From Bacteroidales bacterium UBA5537 (GTDB lineage Bacteria > Bacteroidota > Bacteroidia > Bacteroidales > Lentimicrobiaceae): DNA of 23,242 bases. Every line of letters begins with the position of its first letter. Positions within the stretch are counted from its first letter, which is position 1. The notes beneath the pieces are model-generated. The model was given only the letters and a program-made list of their open reading frames with translations. It ran no database searches and was not told where the DNA came from. The position numbers and the translations under genes were made by a program. Below are positions 15,759 through 23,242 of the stretch, piece after piece. The DNA lies in the NCBI GenBank assembly GCA_002426025.1, contig DINP01000034.1, positions 1 through 23,242 of the forward strand, given 5' to 3'.

Positions 15759-16496
15759 ATGAAATCCCTGTTTATAATTTTATTGACTTCAGGCTTTTTT
15801 TTCATGCCACAAGGCTCACCCGATGCTAACGCTATTCTTAAAAAGTTGGATGCCAATATGACTTCAAAAACCCTTGTTTCTAAGTCTGAAATGATTATTT
15901 ATGGACGTCGTAACAGCCGCACCATTATTGCAAAAGGATACTCAGAAGGTCAGGATAAATCCTTTACAGAGTATTTATCGCCGGAAAGGGAAAAGGGCAC
16001 TAAAATGCTAAAACTTGAAGACCGCCTTTGGATATATTCACCATCAACCGACAGAACCATACAGCTTTCGGGCCATATGCTCAGGCAATCGGTTATGGGT
16101 TCCGATCTCTCTTACGAGGATATGATGGAAGATCGCAAAATGACCGAAATTTACAATGCCATAGTTATTGGCGAAGAAACCATAGGCGGCCGCATAACCT
16201 GGATACTTGAACTAACTGCCAAAGTGGATGATGCCACCTACGAGAAACGCAAAACCTGGGTTGATCAGGAAAGGTATATACCGCTGAAAGAGGAATTGTT
16301 TGCAAAAAGCGGACAATTACTAAAAAAAATTGAAATGAGTGCGGTGAAACAATTTGGCAACCGCTGGTATCCAACAAAAATGAATTTTAAAGACATGCTG
16401 AAAGAGGGAAAGGGAACAGATTTTGTGGCAACCGAAATGCAGTTTGATGTAAAAATACCGGATTATATTTTTACAAAAGCTTCGCTGAAAAAGTAA
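15759..16496 (+). CDS. LolA-like periplasmic lipoprotein/lipid carrier (COG2834 type)
   Basis: The 245-aa exported protein has a short signal peptide (about 1-20, MKSLFIILLTSGFFFMPQGS) followed by an outer-membrane lipoprotein-sorting-like fold. Recognisable family phrases are EKGTKMLKLEDRLWIYSPSTD (about 79-99), HMLRQSVMGSDLSYEDMM (106-123) and later KTWVDQERYIPLKEEL. These match the LolA_like/COG2834 group, which is wider than LolA itself and often sits beside RND or ABC exporters. It should shield an acyl or other hydrophobic group while crossing the periplasm. Its position as last gene after the ATPase and three permeases supports a role as acceptor of their cargo. Its 3' end converges on the MsbA-like gene with only 18 bp between. 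Confidence 0.85.
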   Translation: MKSLFIILLTSGFFFMPQGSPDANAILKKLDANMTSKTLVSKSEMIIYGRRNSRTIIAKGYSEGQDKSFTEYLSPEREKGTKMLKLEDRLWIYSPSTDRTIQLSGHMLRQSVMGSDLSYEDMMEDRKMTEIYNAIVIGEETIGGRITWILELTAKVDDATYEKRKTWVDQERYIPLKEELFAKSGQLLKKIEMSAVKQFGNRWYPTKMNFKDMLKEGKGTDFVATEMQFDVKIPDYIFTKASLKK

Positions 16497-16514
16497 ATAA
16501 ACGACATTTGAATC

Positions 16515-18290
16515 TCACCCGGCGAACTGCAATTCGCTCAGATTCCGGTACAATCCGTTATCCTTCAGCAGTTCTTCGTGTGTGCCTTGTTCCACAATGC
16601 GACCATGATCCAGAACCAGTATCTGATCGGCCTGACGGATGGTTGATAAGCGATGGGCTATCACGATCGAAGTACGGCCTTTCATTAGTTTTTCCAGTGC
16701 ATCCTGCACCAGGCGTTCGCTTTCCGAATCGAGAGAGGAGGTTGCTTCGTCTAAAATCAGAATTTTTGGATTTTTCAGCACAGCCCTTGCAATAGCAATG
16801 CGTTGCCGCTGACCCCCTGACAGTTGTGTTCCCCGCTCACCGACAAGCGTTTCAAGTCCTTCTGGAAACTTGCTGATAAATTCCCATGCATTGGCTTTTT
16901 GAGCTGCCTCCTCAATCAAGGTATCTGAAGCATCGGTTTTGCCATAAGCAATATTTTCGCGAATAGTTCCACCAAAAAGAAAAATATCCTGTGGAACAAT
17001 AGCCATTTGACTTCTAAGAACGGATAGGGGAATCACTTGATTATCAGTGCCATCAAAAAGTATTCGCCCCATTGTTGGTTCGTAAAGCCTTAGCAACAGG
17101 GCAACCATGGTAGATTTTCCGGCTCCGCTGGGTCCCACAAGTGCCACAAGTGAATCGGGTTTGATCTCTACTTCAATATTGTTAAGCACCTGAAAATCAC
17201 TTCGCGTTGGATAGCTGAATGACAATTGCTCGAATCTGATTCCTCCGTGCAGAATCTGTTCTGGTAAAAGATTTTTCAACTCTTCTACTGGTTCAGGCAC
17301 TTCGTTGAAAATTTCCAGCAGGTCTTCAGTTGCTCCGATAAACTTCTGAACACGGGCAAAAACATCGGCCATTCCACCAATGGTACCTCCGATAAAAACG
17401 GTATAAATCACAAAGGAAAATAGTTCACCGGTTGCAATTTCACCTGTAGCGAGTAAGGTGGAGCCTTTCCAGATAACGGCAACCATAGCACCAAAAAGAC
17501 CCAGAATAATAAAGGAAGAAAATGCCCCACGTAACTTTCCATTCCTGATTCCGGTCTGGGCAATATCCATCGTTTTCACCCGGTAACGCGCCATCTCGAA
17601 AAACTCGTTGGTGAAGGCCTTGACGCTTTGAATGCCCTGTAGAGTCTCTTCAACTATAGTGTTGCTATCGGCTACCTGGGCCTGTGCCAGTTTGCTCAGT
17701 TTGCGGATGTATCTACCAAATATCCCGGCTAATATCATAATAACCGGTAAAATCATCAGCATAAAAAGGGTTAATTTCAAAGAAGTTACCATCATAAGAC
17801 TAATACCTCCGACAATGATAATGATTTGCCGGATAAATTCAGCGAGTGTGGTGGTAAGGGCATCCTGCAAAAGGGTGATATCAGATGAAATCCGGCTGTT
17901 CAACTCTCCAACCCTGCGATGCTGAAAGAACTTCATTGGCAAACGAATCAGGTGATTGAATGCGCTTTGGCGCAAATCGGCCAGGGTCTTTTCGGCTACC
18001 CTCACAAACAGGAAAATGCGAAAGTAAGAGAAGACAGACTGAGCTATTAAAACCAGAATCAAGATAAGAGCGATGCGGTTTATCTCAGCTCCAAGTCCGC
18101 TTTTATTGCCATAATCTACCAGCTCGCCAAGCAGTTTTGGAAAAATCAGGCTGGCCCCACTCGAACCCAGCAAAAAGATTAGTCCCAAACCATATTCCCA
18201 GCGATAGGGTTTTATGTAATGGTATAGTTTAAACAACCTGCGCAATCCCGGCAGGGTAATTTTTCGTTTCAGGATATCATCATCAGCCAT
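16515..18290 (-). CDS. MsbA-like ABC exporter (fused membrane and ATPase domains)
   Basis: The 591-aa half-transporter works as a homodimer. The N-terminal exporter domain has six predicted TM helices (about 33-320) with intracellular loops. The ATPase domain (about 350-591) has Walker A GPSGAGKST (386-394), Q-loop Gln434, signature LSGGQ (490-494), Walker B LILDEA (511-516), D-loop SSLD and switch His546. The family exports lipids, drugs or peptides across the inner membrane; the arrangement is nearest to MsbA/BmrA-like exporters, but substrate cannot be assigned. It runs convergent to the LolA-like gene and in the same direction as the aromatic-pathway gene, 190 bp downstream of that gene's stop. 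A 6-bp inverted repeat, AGAGTA/TACTCT (18303-18324), lies just upstream of the start. Confidence 0.9.
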   Translation of the reverse strand: MADDDILKRKITLPGLRRLFKLYHYIKPYRWEYGLGLIFLLGSSGASLIFPKLLGELVDYGNKSGLGAEINRIALILILVLIAQSVFSYFRIFLFVRVAEKTLADLRQSAFNHLIRLPMKFFQHRRVGELNSRISSDITLLQDALTTTLAEFIRQIIIIVGGISLMMVTSLKLTLFMLMILPVIMILAGIFGRYIRKLSKLAQAQVADSNTIVEETLQGIQSVKAFTNEFFEMARYRVKTMDIAQTGIRNGKLRGAFSSFIILGLFGAMVAVIWKGSTLLATGEIATGELFSFVIYTVFIGGTIGGMADVFARVQKFIGATEDLLEIFNEVPEPVEELKNLLPEQILHGGIRFEQLSFSYPTRSDFQVLNNIEVEIKPDSLVALVGPSGAGKSTMVALLLRLYEPTMGRILFDGTDNQVIPLSVLRSQMAIVPQDIFLFGGTIRENIAYGKTDASDTLIEEAAQKANAWEFISKFPEGLETLVGERGTQLSGGQRQRIAIARAVLKNPKILILDEATSSLDSESERLVQDALEKLMKGRTSIVIAHRLSTIRQADQILVLDHGRIVEQGTHEELLKDNGLYRNLSELQFAG

Positions 18291-18480
18291 AAAGTCAAAT
18301 TCAGAGTATTTTGAGTCATACTCTATAACACAGTTGTTGGATTTATGTTGATTTCTGGTTCAGGAAAGAATGACTGTTTTTGGCTTTGGGAAAGAAGCCA
18401 ATTGACCAAAGAATACCCCTGACTAATGTAAAAATAAATTGGTCGTTGTTAACTCTTAACTATTCACTGTTAACTATCTT

Positions 18481-19563
18481 TTAAGCTTTCCCCTCACTCA
18501 TCACATTGGTCTGAATCTGAATAGATTGCTCATGAACAAGCTGAAGGAGTGCAGCAAGAAACCGGGTGTCGAGTCCTGCTTTATCACCTTTTTTAATGCG
18601 ATCAGCAAAAAGCTCTTTCCAGCGCTGCATCTGTAATATGGTGATATTGTGGGCATATTTATATCGGCCCATTTCATCGGCAATTGACATACGCTTAGCC
18701 AACAGTCGTATTAACTCATAATCTATCTGGTCAACTTCGTGGCGTAGTTCTTCGAGTGAGCGCTCAAATTCGCGGTTACCTTTGCGATCTCTCAGCACAA
18801 GTTTGCTTAGTATTTCACTCAATGTTTCAGGGGTTATCTGCTGATCTGCATCGGTCAGTGCCTTATCAGGATCGTGATGAGTCTCTATCATCAACCCGTT
18901 CATCTCCAGATCTAATGCCTGTTGCGCAATCTGCTGAATCAGACTGCGGCTACCACCAATATGGCTGGGGTCGCAAAGCACTGGAATACCCGGCATCTGA
19001 CGCATAAGCTCTATTGGAATTTCCCACTGAGGGGCATTTCGGTAAGGCGATTTCTCGTATTGGTAAAACCCCCGGTGAATGGCAGCAATGCGCTTTATTC
19101 CGTTTTTATGTATCCGCTCAATAGCACCAATCCATAGTTTCAGATCAGGGTTTACCGGATTTTTAACTAAAACCGGAATGTCAATTCCATTAAGACTTTC
19201 AGATAATTCCTGCATCGAAAATGGATTAACAACAGTACGTGCACCTATCCATAAAATGTCAATTCCGCCAGAAATGGCTTCCTCCACATGGTGGGGCTTG
19301 GCAACTTCAATGGTTGTGAGCAGTCCCGTTTCCTGTTTCACCCTTTGTAACCAGGCAAGTCCGGCCTGGCCAACGCCTTCAAACGATCCGGGTCGGGTCC
19401 GTGGTTTCCACAGACCAGCACGGAAAACTTTAACCTGTGGAATTTTTGCCAGAGCATGTGCCGTTTGCATTACCTGACTCTCGGATTCGGCACTGCAAGG
19501 GCCGGCAATAACAAGGGGCCTGGTATCTCCCGGAATCCATTCATGAATAGGCGTAAAATCCAT
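18481..19563 (-). CDS. Bifunctional DAHP synthase (type I-beta)/chorismate mutase
   Basis: This 360-aa fusion makes DAHP from PEP and erythrose-4-phosphate (first shikimate step) and converts chorismate to prephenate. The DAHP synthase part has GPCSAES (21-27), the long motif with RAGLWKPRTRPGSFEG (48-63), and a metal site I assign as C23, H201, E227 and D238, with spacing matching the Thermotoga enzyme. The C-terminal AroQ-type mutase (about 269-360) has R274, R291 and K302 at expected catalytic positions. This domain order is known in Bacteroidota such as Porphyromonas, where the mutase domain also mediates prephenate feedback. I start it at the ATG at 19563, not the in-frame TTG at 19581, because that TTG lies within the predicted promoter. 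No other aromatic gene adjoins it. Confidence 0.92.
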   Translation of the reverse strand: MDFTPIHEWIPGDTRPLVIAGPCSAESESQVMQTAHALAKIPQVKVFRAGLWKPRTRPGSFEGVGQAGLAWLQRVKQETGLLTTIEVAKPHHVEEAISGGIDILWIGARTVVNPFSMQELSESLNGIDIPVLVKNPVNPDLKLWIGAIERIHKNGIKRIAAIHRGFYQYEKSPYRNAPQWEIPIELMRQMPGIPVLCDPSHIGGSRSLIQQIAQQALDLEMNGLMIETHHDPDKALTDADQQITPETLSEILSKLVLRDRKGNREFERSLEELRHEVDQIDYELIRLLAKRMSIADEMGRYKYAHNITILQMQRWKELFADRIKKGDKAGLDTRFLAALLQLVHEQSIQIQTNVMSEGKA

Positions 19564-19578
19564 CAGATTAATTTTTTG

Positions 19579-19586
19579 CAAAAATA
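19579..19586 (-). promoter_or_regulatory. Bacteroidota -7 promoter element of the DAHP synthase gene
   Basis: On the minus strand the sequence is TATTTTTG, an exact TAnnTTTG match, 15 bp before the ATG at 19563. The predicted transcript start leaves a leader of about 9 nt. No clear -33 element was seen. Confidence 0.5.
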
Positions 19587-19638
19587 GTAAATCTTTTGGC
19601 TAGCGGGAATGGCTGATTATCGTGGGCTTTTAGTTATA

Positions 19639-19673
19639 CAGCAATTGAAAGCTGTTGCTGGCATTTGCCAACA
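19639..19673. promoter_or_regulatory. Overlapping inverted repeats between divergent genes
   Basis: TGGCA-TT-TGCCA (19659-19670) forms a compact palindrome, extendable with one mismatch per arm to 19656-19673. It overlaps a second inverted repeat, CAGCAA (19639-19644) with TTGCTG (19655-19660). They sit between the divergent DAHP synthase and asnS promoters, so they could be a shared operator. No binding protein is known. Confidence 0.35.
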
Positions 19674-19692
19674 TTTTCTTTGGTAATTTTCT

Positions 19693-19700
19693 TAACTTTG
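19693..19700 (+). promoter_or_regulatory. Bacteroidota -7 promoter element of asnS
   Basis: TAACTTTG is an exact TAnnTTTG match, predicting a leader of about 58 nt. TTTG at 19664-19667 could be a -33 element, but its 25-bp spacing is longer than usual. Confidence 0.5.
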
Positions 19701-19764
19701 CCATCGCTTTTCACGGCTTAGCCGGAAAATCATTCAAATCAAAACAAAATAAGAGAAGAAAATA

Positions 19765-21171
19765 ATGGAAGCCTTGAAAAGAACGAGAATTGCAGATGTT
19801 TTGCATAAATGGCAGGTGATTGGCGCAGGGAGTATGGTTAACCTTAAAGGTTGGGTTCGCACCAAGCGCGGGAATAAAAATGTAGCTTTTATTGCGCTGA
19901 ACGACGGTTCAATCATTCATAGTATCCAGATTGTGGTTGACCTTGCCGCTTTTGATGAAGCAACCATGAAACTGATCACTACCGGAGCTTGTATTTCGGT
20001 TAACGGTATCCTGGTTGAATCTCCCGGACAGGGACAGGCTGTTGAACTTCAAGCCAAAGAAATTGAAGTTTATGGAACTGCTGATGCAGAAACCTATCCA
20101 CTTCAGAAAAAAGGACATACCCTCGAATTTCTCCGCGAAATTGCCCACCTGCGTCCCCGCACCAACACCTTTGGCGCAGTGCTGCGTATCCGTCATGCAA
20201 TGGCCTTTGCCATACATAAGTACTTCAACGACAATGGCTTCTATTATCTACACACACCCATTGTAACCGGTTCCGATGCCGAAGGTGCCGGAGCCATGTT
20301 CCGCGTAACCACGCTCGATCCGGTTAAACCGCCTCTTACCGAAACCGGCGAAGTTGACTATACTCAGGACTTTTTCGGAAAAGCCACCAATCTAACCGTT
20401 TCCGGACAGCTCGAAGGCGAATTAGGTGCTTTGGCTTTGTCGAACATCTATACTTTCGGACCAACTTTCAGGGCCGAAAATTCAAATACCCCCCGTCACC
20501 TGGCCGAGTTCTGGATGATAGAACCTGAGATGGCTTTCTACGATATTACTGATAACATGGATCTGGCCGAGGATTTTCTGAAATACCTTGTCAGATATGC
20601 CCTCGAACATTGTATGGATGATCTGGAGTTCCTCAATAAAATGTATGACAATGAACTGATTGAACGCCTGAAGTTTGTTACCGGCAACGATTTCAAACGC
20701 CTGACATATACCGAAGCGGTCGAAATTCTGAAGGCATCGGGTCAGAAATTTGAATATCCGGTTGATTGGGGAACCGATCTGCAAAGCGAACACGAGCGAT
20801 TTCTGGTTGAAAAGCATTTTATGAAACCGGTTATTCTTACCGATTATCCAAAACAGATCAAAGCGTTCTACATGAAACAGAACGAGGATGGTAAGACTGT
20901 AAGGGCAATGGATGTGCTTTTCCCAAGGATTGGTGAAATAATCGGCGGATCGCAACGCGAAGAAGTGCTTGAGAAACTTACCAACCGTTGCCATGAAATG
21001 GAGATTCCCGAAAAGGACATCTGGTGGTATCTGGATACACGAAAGTTTGGCACAGCGCCACATGCTGGTTTTGGTCTTGGTTTTGAGCGACTTATACTTT
21101 TCGTGACCGGAATGGCCAACATTCGCGATGTTATACCATTCCCCAGAACTCCGCAAAACGCGGAATTTTAA
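19765..21171 (+). CDS. asnS: Asparaginyl-tRNA synthetase
   Basis: This 468-aa class IIb synthetase charges tRNA-Asn with asparagine using ATP. The N-terminal OB fold (about 20-105, GWVRTKRGNKNVAFIALNDGS) binds the anticodon. The catalytic core has motif 2 around FRAENSNTPRHLAEFWMIEPE (235-255) and motif 3 GFGLGFERL (435-443), followed by NIRDVIPFPRTP. The HLAEFWMIEPE wording and the HAGFGLGFERL ending are typical of AsnRS rather than AspRS. Length is normal for bacterial AsnRS. Its presence shows the cell can charge tRNA-Asn directly. The gene is transcribed alone, diverging from DAHP synthase, and its last codons overlap a terminator hairpin. Confidence 0.96.
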   Translation: MEALKRTRIADVLHKWQVIGAGSMVNLKGWVRTKRGNKNVAFIALNDGSIIHSIQIVVDLAAFDEATMKLITTGACISVNGILVESPGQGQAVELQAKEIEVYGTADAETYPLQKKGHTLEFLREIAHLRPRTNTFGAVLRIRHAMAFAIHKYFNDNGFYYLHTPIVTGSDAEGAGAMFRVTTLDPVKPPLTETGEVDYTQDFFGKATNLTVSGQLEGELGALALSNIYTFGPTFRAENSNTPRHLAEFWMIEPEMAFYDITDNMDLAEDFLKYLVRYALEHCMDDLEFLNKMYDNELIERLKFVTGNDFKRLTYTEAVEILKASGQKFEYPVDWGTDLQSEHERFLVEKHFMKPVILTDYPKQIKAFYMKQNEDGKTVRAMDVLFPRIGEIIGGSQREEVLEKLTNRCHEMEIPEKDIWWYLDTRKFGTAPHAGFGLGFERLILFVTGMANIRDVIPFPRTPQNAEF

Positions 21172-21178
21172 TCTTTTT
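21147..21178 (+). terminator. Terminator hairpin overlapping the end of asnS
   Basis: TCCGC (21150-21154) pairs with GCGGA (21160-21164) around loop AAAAC. One mismatch then two more A-T pairs extend the stem. T-rich sequence with a TTTTT run (21174-21178) follows. The stem lies within the final codons and the stop codon (TAA 21169-21171) lies in the T-rich tail. Confidence 0.55.
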
Positions 21179-21336
21179 ACAAACCCGCTCAATTACATTT
21201 CGGGCAAATCCGGATAAACTGACAAAGAATTTCTTAAAGAAGGTCTTGTCAATAAAACTAAAGAAAAATCGTTTTAATTAAGGCAGTTTATTTGTAACTT
21301 GCCATATATTCGCAGTGTTTTAATACGGGAAATTGC

Positions 21337-22803
21337 ATGTTAAGTCAGAAACTTCAGCAGAAACTACTTCAGAAACTGTCGCCACAGCAGATTCTGCTTA
21401 TGAAGTTGTTGCAAATTCCGTCCATCGCGCTTGAACAGCGAATTAAGCAGGAAATTGAAGAAAACCCGGCACTTGAAGATGCCGGTGATCCCGAATTGAG
21501 TACCGATGCCGAAGAGCCGTTGCCTGATACGGAGCCTGATCCTGTTGAGGAGTTGGAGCGCGAACGCGATGATTTTGATATCACCGATTACATTGATGAT
21601 GATGATGTTCCGGCTTATCGCCTGAATGCCAATAATTCAAGTGCCGACGATGAACACAGGGAAATTCCCTATGCTTCGGGTATTAGTTTTCACGAAATGC
21701 TGGTTTCGCAGCTTGGCCTTCGCCGGCTCGACGATAGACAGGTGCAGATTGCCACCTATATCATTGGCAATCTAGATGATTCGGGCTATCTGAACCGCAA
21801 CCTGAGCGCAATGGTTGACGATCTGGCCTTTTCGCAGAACATCATTACAACACCCGAAGAGATCAGCGGATTACTCAAAATGGTTCAGGAATTTGATCCA
21901 CCGGGAGTTGGTGCCCGCGATTTGCGCGAATGTCTGCTGATTCAGTTGCGGCGACAGGATAATGTCACTCCTTCAACTTTGCTTGCCATTCAACTGATTG
22001 AGCGGTATTTTGATGAGCTAACAAAGAAACATTACGATAAAATTGCAAAAAGGGCCAAGGTTACCGAAGAAGATTTGCGCGATGCCGTGAATGAAATTCT
22101 AAAGCTCAATCCCAAACCGGGCAACTCAATGGTTGAAACCACGCGTTCGAACCAGTATATTATGCCCGACTTCTTTGTTTACAGCAAAGATGAAGAGCTC
22201 GAACTTCAGGTAAATTCGCGCAATATGCCTGAGCTCAGGCTTAGCCGCACTTACGTGGATATGCTGGAGACCTATTCCGAAACCAAATCGAAAAGCAGCA
22301 GCCAGAAAGAGGCCGTCATGTTTATCAGGCAGAAAATTGATTCAGCTAAATGGTTTATTGATGCCATTAAACAACGGCAAAACACCCTTTTTGTAACTAT
22401 GAGTGCCATTATGGAATACCAGCATGAGTATTTCCTTACTGGCGACGAAACCAAACTTCGTCCTATGATTCTGAAAGACATCGCAGAAATAGTAGGACTC
22501 GATATTTCAACCATTTCGAGGGTGGCTAACTCAAAGTACGTGCAAACGCCTTATGGCACTTTCCTGCTTAAAACCTTCTTTTCCGAATCAATGCAGACCG
22601 ATTCTGGCGAAGAGGTTTCTACCCGTGAAATAAAGAAAATCCTGTCGGATTGTATAGAGGGCGAAGAAAAAGGCAAACCACTTACCGACGAACAATTAAC
22701 TGATATCCTGAAAGAAAAAGGCTATAATATTGCCCGCCGCACCGTGGCCAAATACCGCGAACAGTTAAGTATTCCTGTTGCACGGCTGAGGAAGGAACTA
22801 TAA
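21337..22803 (+). CDS. rpoN: RNA polymerase sigma-54 factor
   Basis: The 488-aa sigma-54 directs RNA polymerase to -24/-12 promoters that need an enhancer-binding ATPase. Region I is the Gln/Leu-rich N terminus (1-46, ending EEIEENPALE-like sequence), which contacts the activator. Region II is acidic (about 50-105). The core-binding domain spans about 115-270. A helix-turn-helix (about 377-400, LKDIAEIVGLDISTISRVANSK) reads the -12 element, and the RpoN box ARRTVAKYRE (466-475) reads the -24 element. The sequence is complete, with no missing motif. It has its own upstream region of 165 bp after the asnS terminator. No partner enhancer-binding protein is encoded in the window. Confidence 0.96.
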   Translation: MLSQKLQQKLLQKLSPQQILLMKLLQIPSIALEQRIKQEIEENPALEDAGDPELSTDAEEPLPDTEPDPVEELERERDDFDITDYIDDDDVPAYRLNANNSSADDEHREIPYASGISFHEMLVSQLGLRRLDDRQVQIATYIIGNLDDSGYLNRNLSAMVDDLAFSQNIITTPEEISGLLKMVQEFDPPGVGARDLRECLLIQLRRQDNVTPSTLLAIQLIERYFDELTKKHYDKIAKRAKVTEEDLRDAVNEILKLNPKPGNSMVETTRSNQYIMPDFFVYSKDEELELQVNSRNMPELRLSRTYVDMLETYSETKSKSSSQKEAVMFIRQKIDSAKWFIDAIKQRQNTLFVTMSAIMEYQHEYFLTGDETKLRPMILKDIAEIVGLDISTISRVANSKYVQTPYGTFLLKTFFSESMQTDSGEEVSTREIKKILSDCIEGEEKGKPLTDEQLTDILKEKGYNIARRTVAKYREQLSIPVARLRKEL

Positions 22804-22922
22804 TCCGGGATATACAATCTGCAGTTACCCACTTCTCATTTCTTTTCTAAATTTTTACCACCAATCGGCTGAGCCTTGCTTTTTTCTACTTTTACATCCT
22901 GAATTTTTCAAAAAACCCAACC

Positions 22923-23242
22923 ATGTCACGAGGAAACAGATTTCTTTCGGCTATTGCCATCGCTTTGTCTTTGGCAGCGTGCACCCCAACAACAGAAAAA
23001 AACGTGAAAATAACCCAGCAAAGCGATTTTCCGGCACCACCGCTTGCCGCAGTAAACCCAAGTATTTTTAACGAATTTGGGAATCAACGAATCGATAATT
23101 ATTTCTGGCTGAAAGACAAAACCAATCCGGATGTAATTGCCTACCTGAATGCTGAAAATGCTTATTGCGACACAGTTATGCAGTCAACACTGCCCCTGCA
23201 GGAGAAGCTATTTGCCGAAATGAAAGGCCGCATTAAAGAGAC
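22923..23242 (+). CDS. S9 prolyl-oligopeptidase-family lipoprotein (oligopeptidase B-like), 3'-truncated
   Basis: The gene starts at an ATG and runs off the window after 106 codons. The first 20 residues form a lipoprotein signal peptide with lipobox LAAC and lipidated Cys20. The visible mature part includes RIDNYFWLKDKTNPDVIAYL and LQEKLFAEMKGRIKE, typical of the N-terminal beta-propeller start (Peptidase_S9_N) of oligopeptidase B/prolyl oligopeptidases. The catalytic Ser-Asp-His domain lies outside the window. Family members cleave short peptides after basic residues or proline; specificity cannot be judged here. The lipid anchor places it in the envelope, unlike cytoplasmic E. coli PtrB. 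Confidence 0.85.
   Translation, partial: MSRGNRFLSAIAIALSLAACTPTTEKNVKITQQSDFPAPPLAAVNPSIFNEFGNQRIDNYFWLKDKTNPDVIAYLNAENAYCDTVMQSTLPLQEKLFAEMKGRIKE

Noticed and set aside
20482..21192. 236-codon open frame antisense to asnS
   Set aside because: Shadow of a strongly conserved gene; no recognisable motif, and it spans asnS class II motifs 2 and 3.
21291..21321. TTTG at 21291 with a -7 element 19 bp downstream as the rpoN promoter
   Set aside because: The sequence at the -7 position (AGTGTTTT) matches TAnnTTTG poorly.
22867..22880. Sigma-54-like promoter (GG...GC) before the S9 peptidase gene
   Set aside because: The GG and GC are separated by 9 bases rather than 10, and the flanking consensus is poor.
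1..23242. CRISPR array, insertion sequence, toxin-antitoxin or phage-defence genes
   Set aside because: No regular spaced repeats, transposase, nuclease or small paired genes were seen on either strand.

Overview
The window looks like chromosomal DNA of a member of the Bacteroidota (Bacteroidales-like). Supporting signs are matches to the Bacteroidota -7 promoter element TAnnTTTG in front of several genes, little sign of Shine-Dalgarno sequences, a split biotin-dependent acyl-CoA carboxylase, a fused DAHP synthase/chorismate mutase, a sigma-54 gene, and many lipoprotein or outer-membrane signals. I see no insertion sequence, prophage, CRISPR array or clear sign of horizontal transfer. No taxonomic search was possible, so the placement rests on these features.

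Layout. (1) 1-693 is the 3' part of a surface lipoprotein with an Ig/PKD-like domain, closed by a strong hairpin terminator. (2) 869-942 is tRNA-Arg(CCG) with its own terminator; it carries an unusual A19/U56 combination. (3) 1355-5002 is a three-gene signalling operon: a membrane CHASE4 histidine kinase, a stand-alone CheY/Rcp1-like receiver, and a receiver-PAS-kinase hybrid. None has a DNA-binding output domain. (4) 5264-8959 holds biotin carboxylase, biotin carrier and carboxyltransferase subunits, most likely a propionyl-CoA carboxylase. (5) 9450-16496 is the most interesting region. A TetR regulator overlaps an outer-membrane barrel gene. After a 247-bp gap come a LolD/MacB-type ATPase, three FtsX/LolC/E-type permeases (two of them a tandem duplication) and a LolA-like periplasmic carrier protein. 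(6) On the minus strand lie an MsbA-like ABC exporter (16515-18290) and DAHP synthase/chorismate mutase (18481-19563). (7) On the plus strand lie asnS, rpoN and the start of an S9 prolyl-oligopeptidase-family lipoprotein that runs off the window.

How the genes may work together. Region 5 encodes parts for every envelope layer: ATPase and permeases at the inner membrane, a LolA-like carrier in the periplasm, and a barrel in the outer membrane, with a TetR regulator at the front. It resembles a Lol lipoprotein-sorting machine but has three permeases and a barrel where LolB would be expected. I infer a dedicated, ligand-responsive lipid or lipoprotein trafficking or efflux route. The substrate cannot be read from sequence. 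The remaining genes are housekeeping or common signalling genes.
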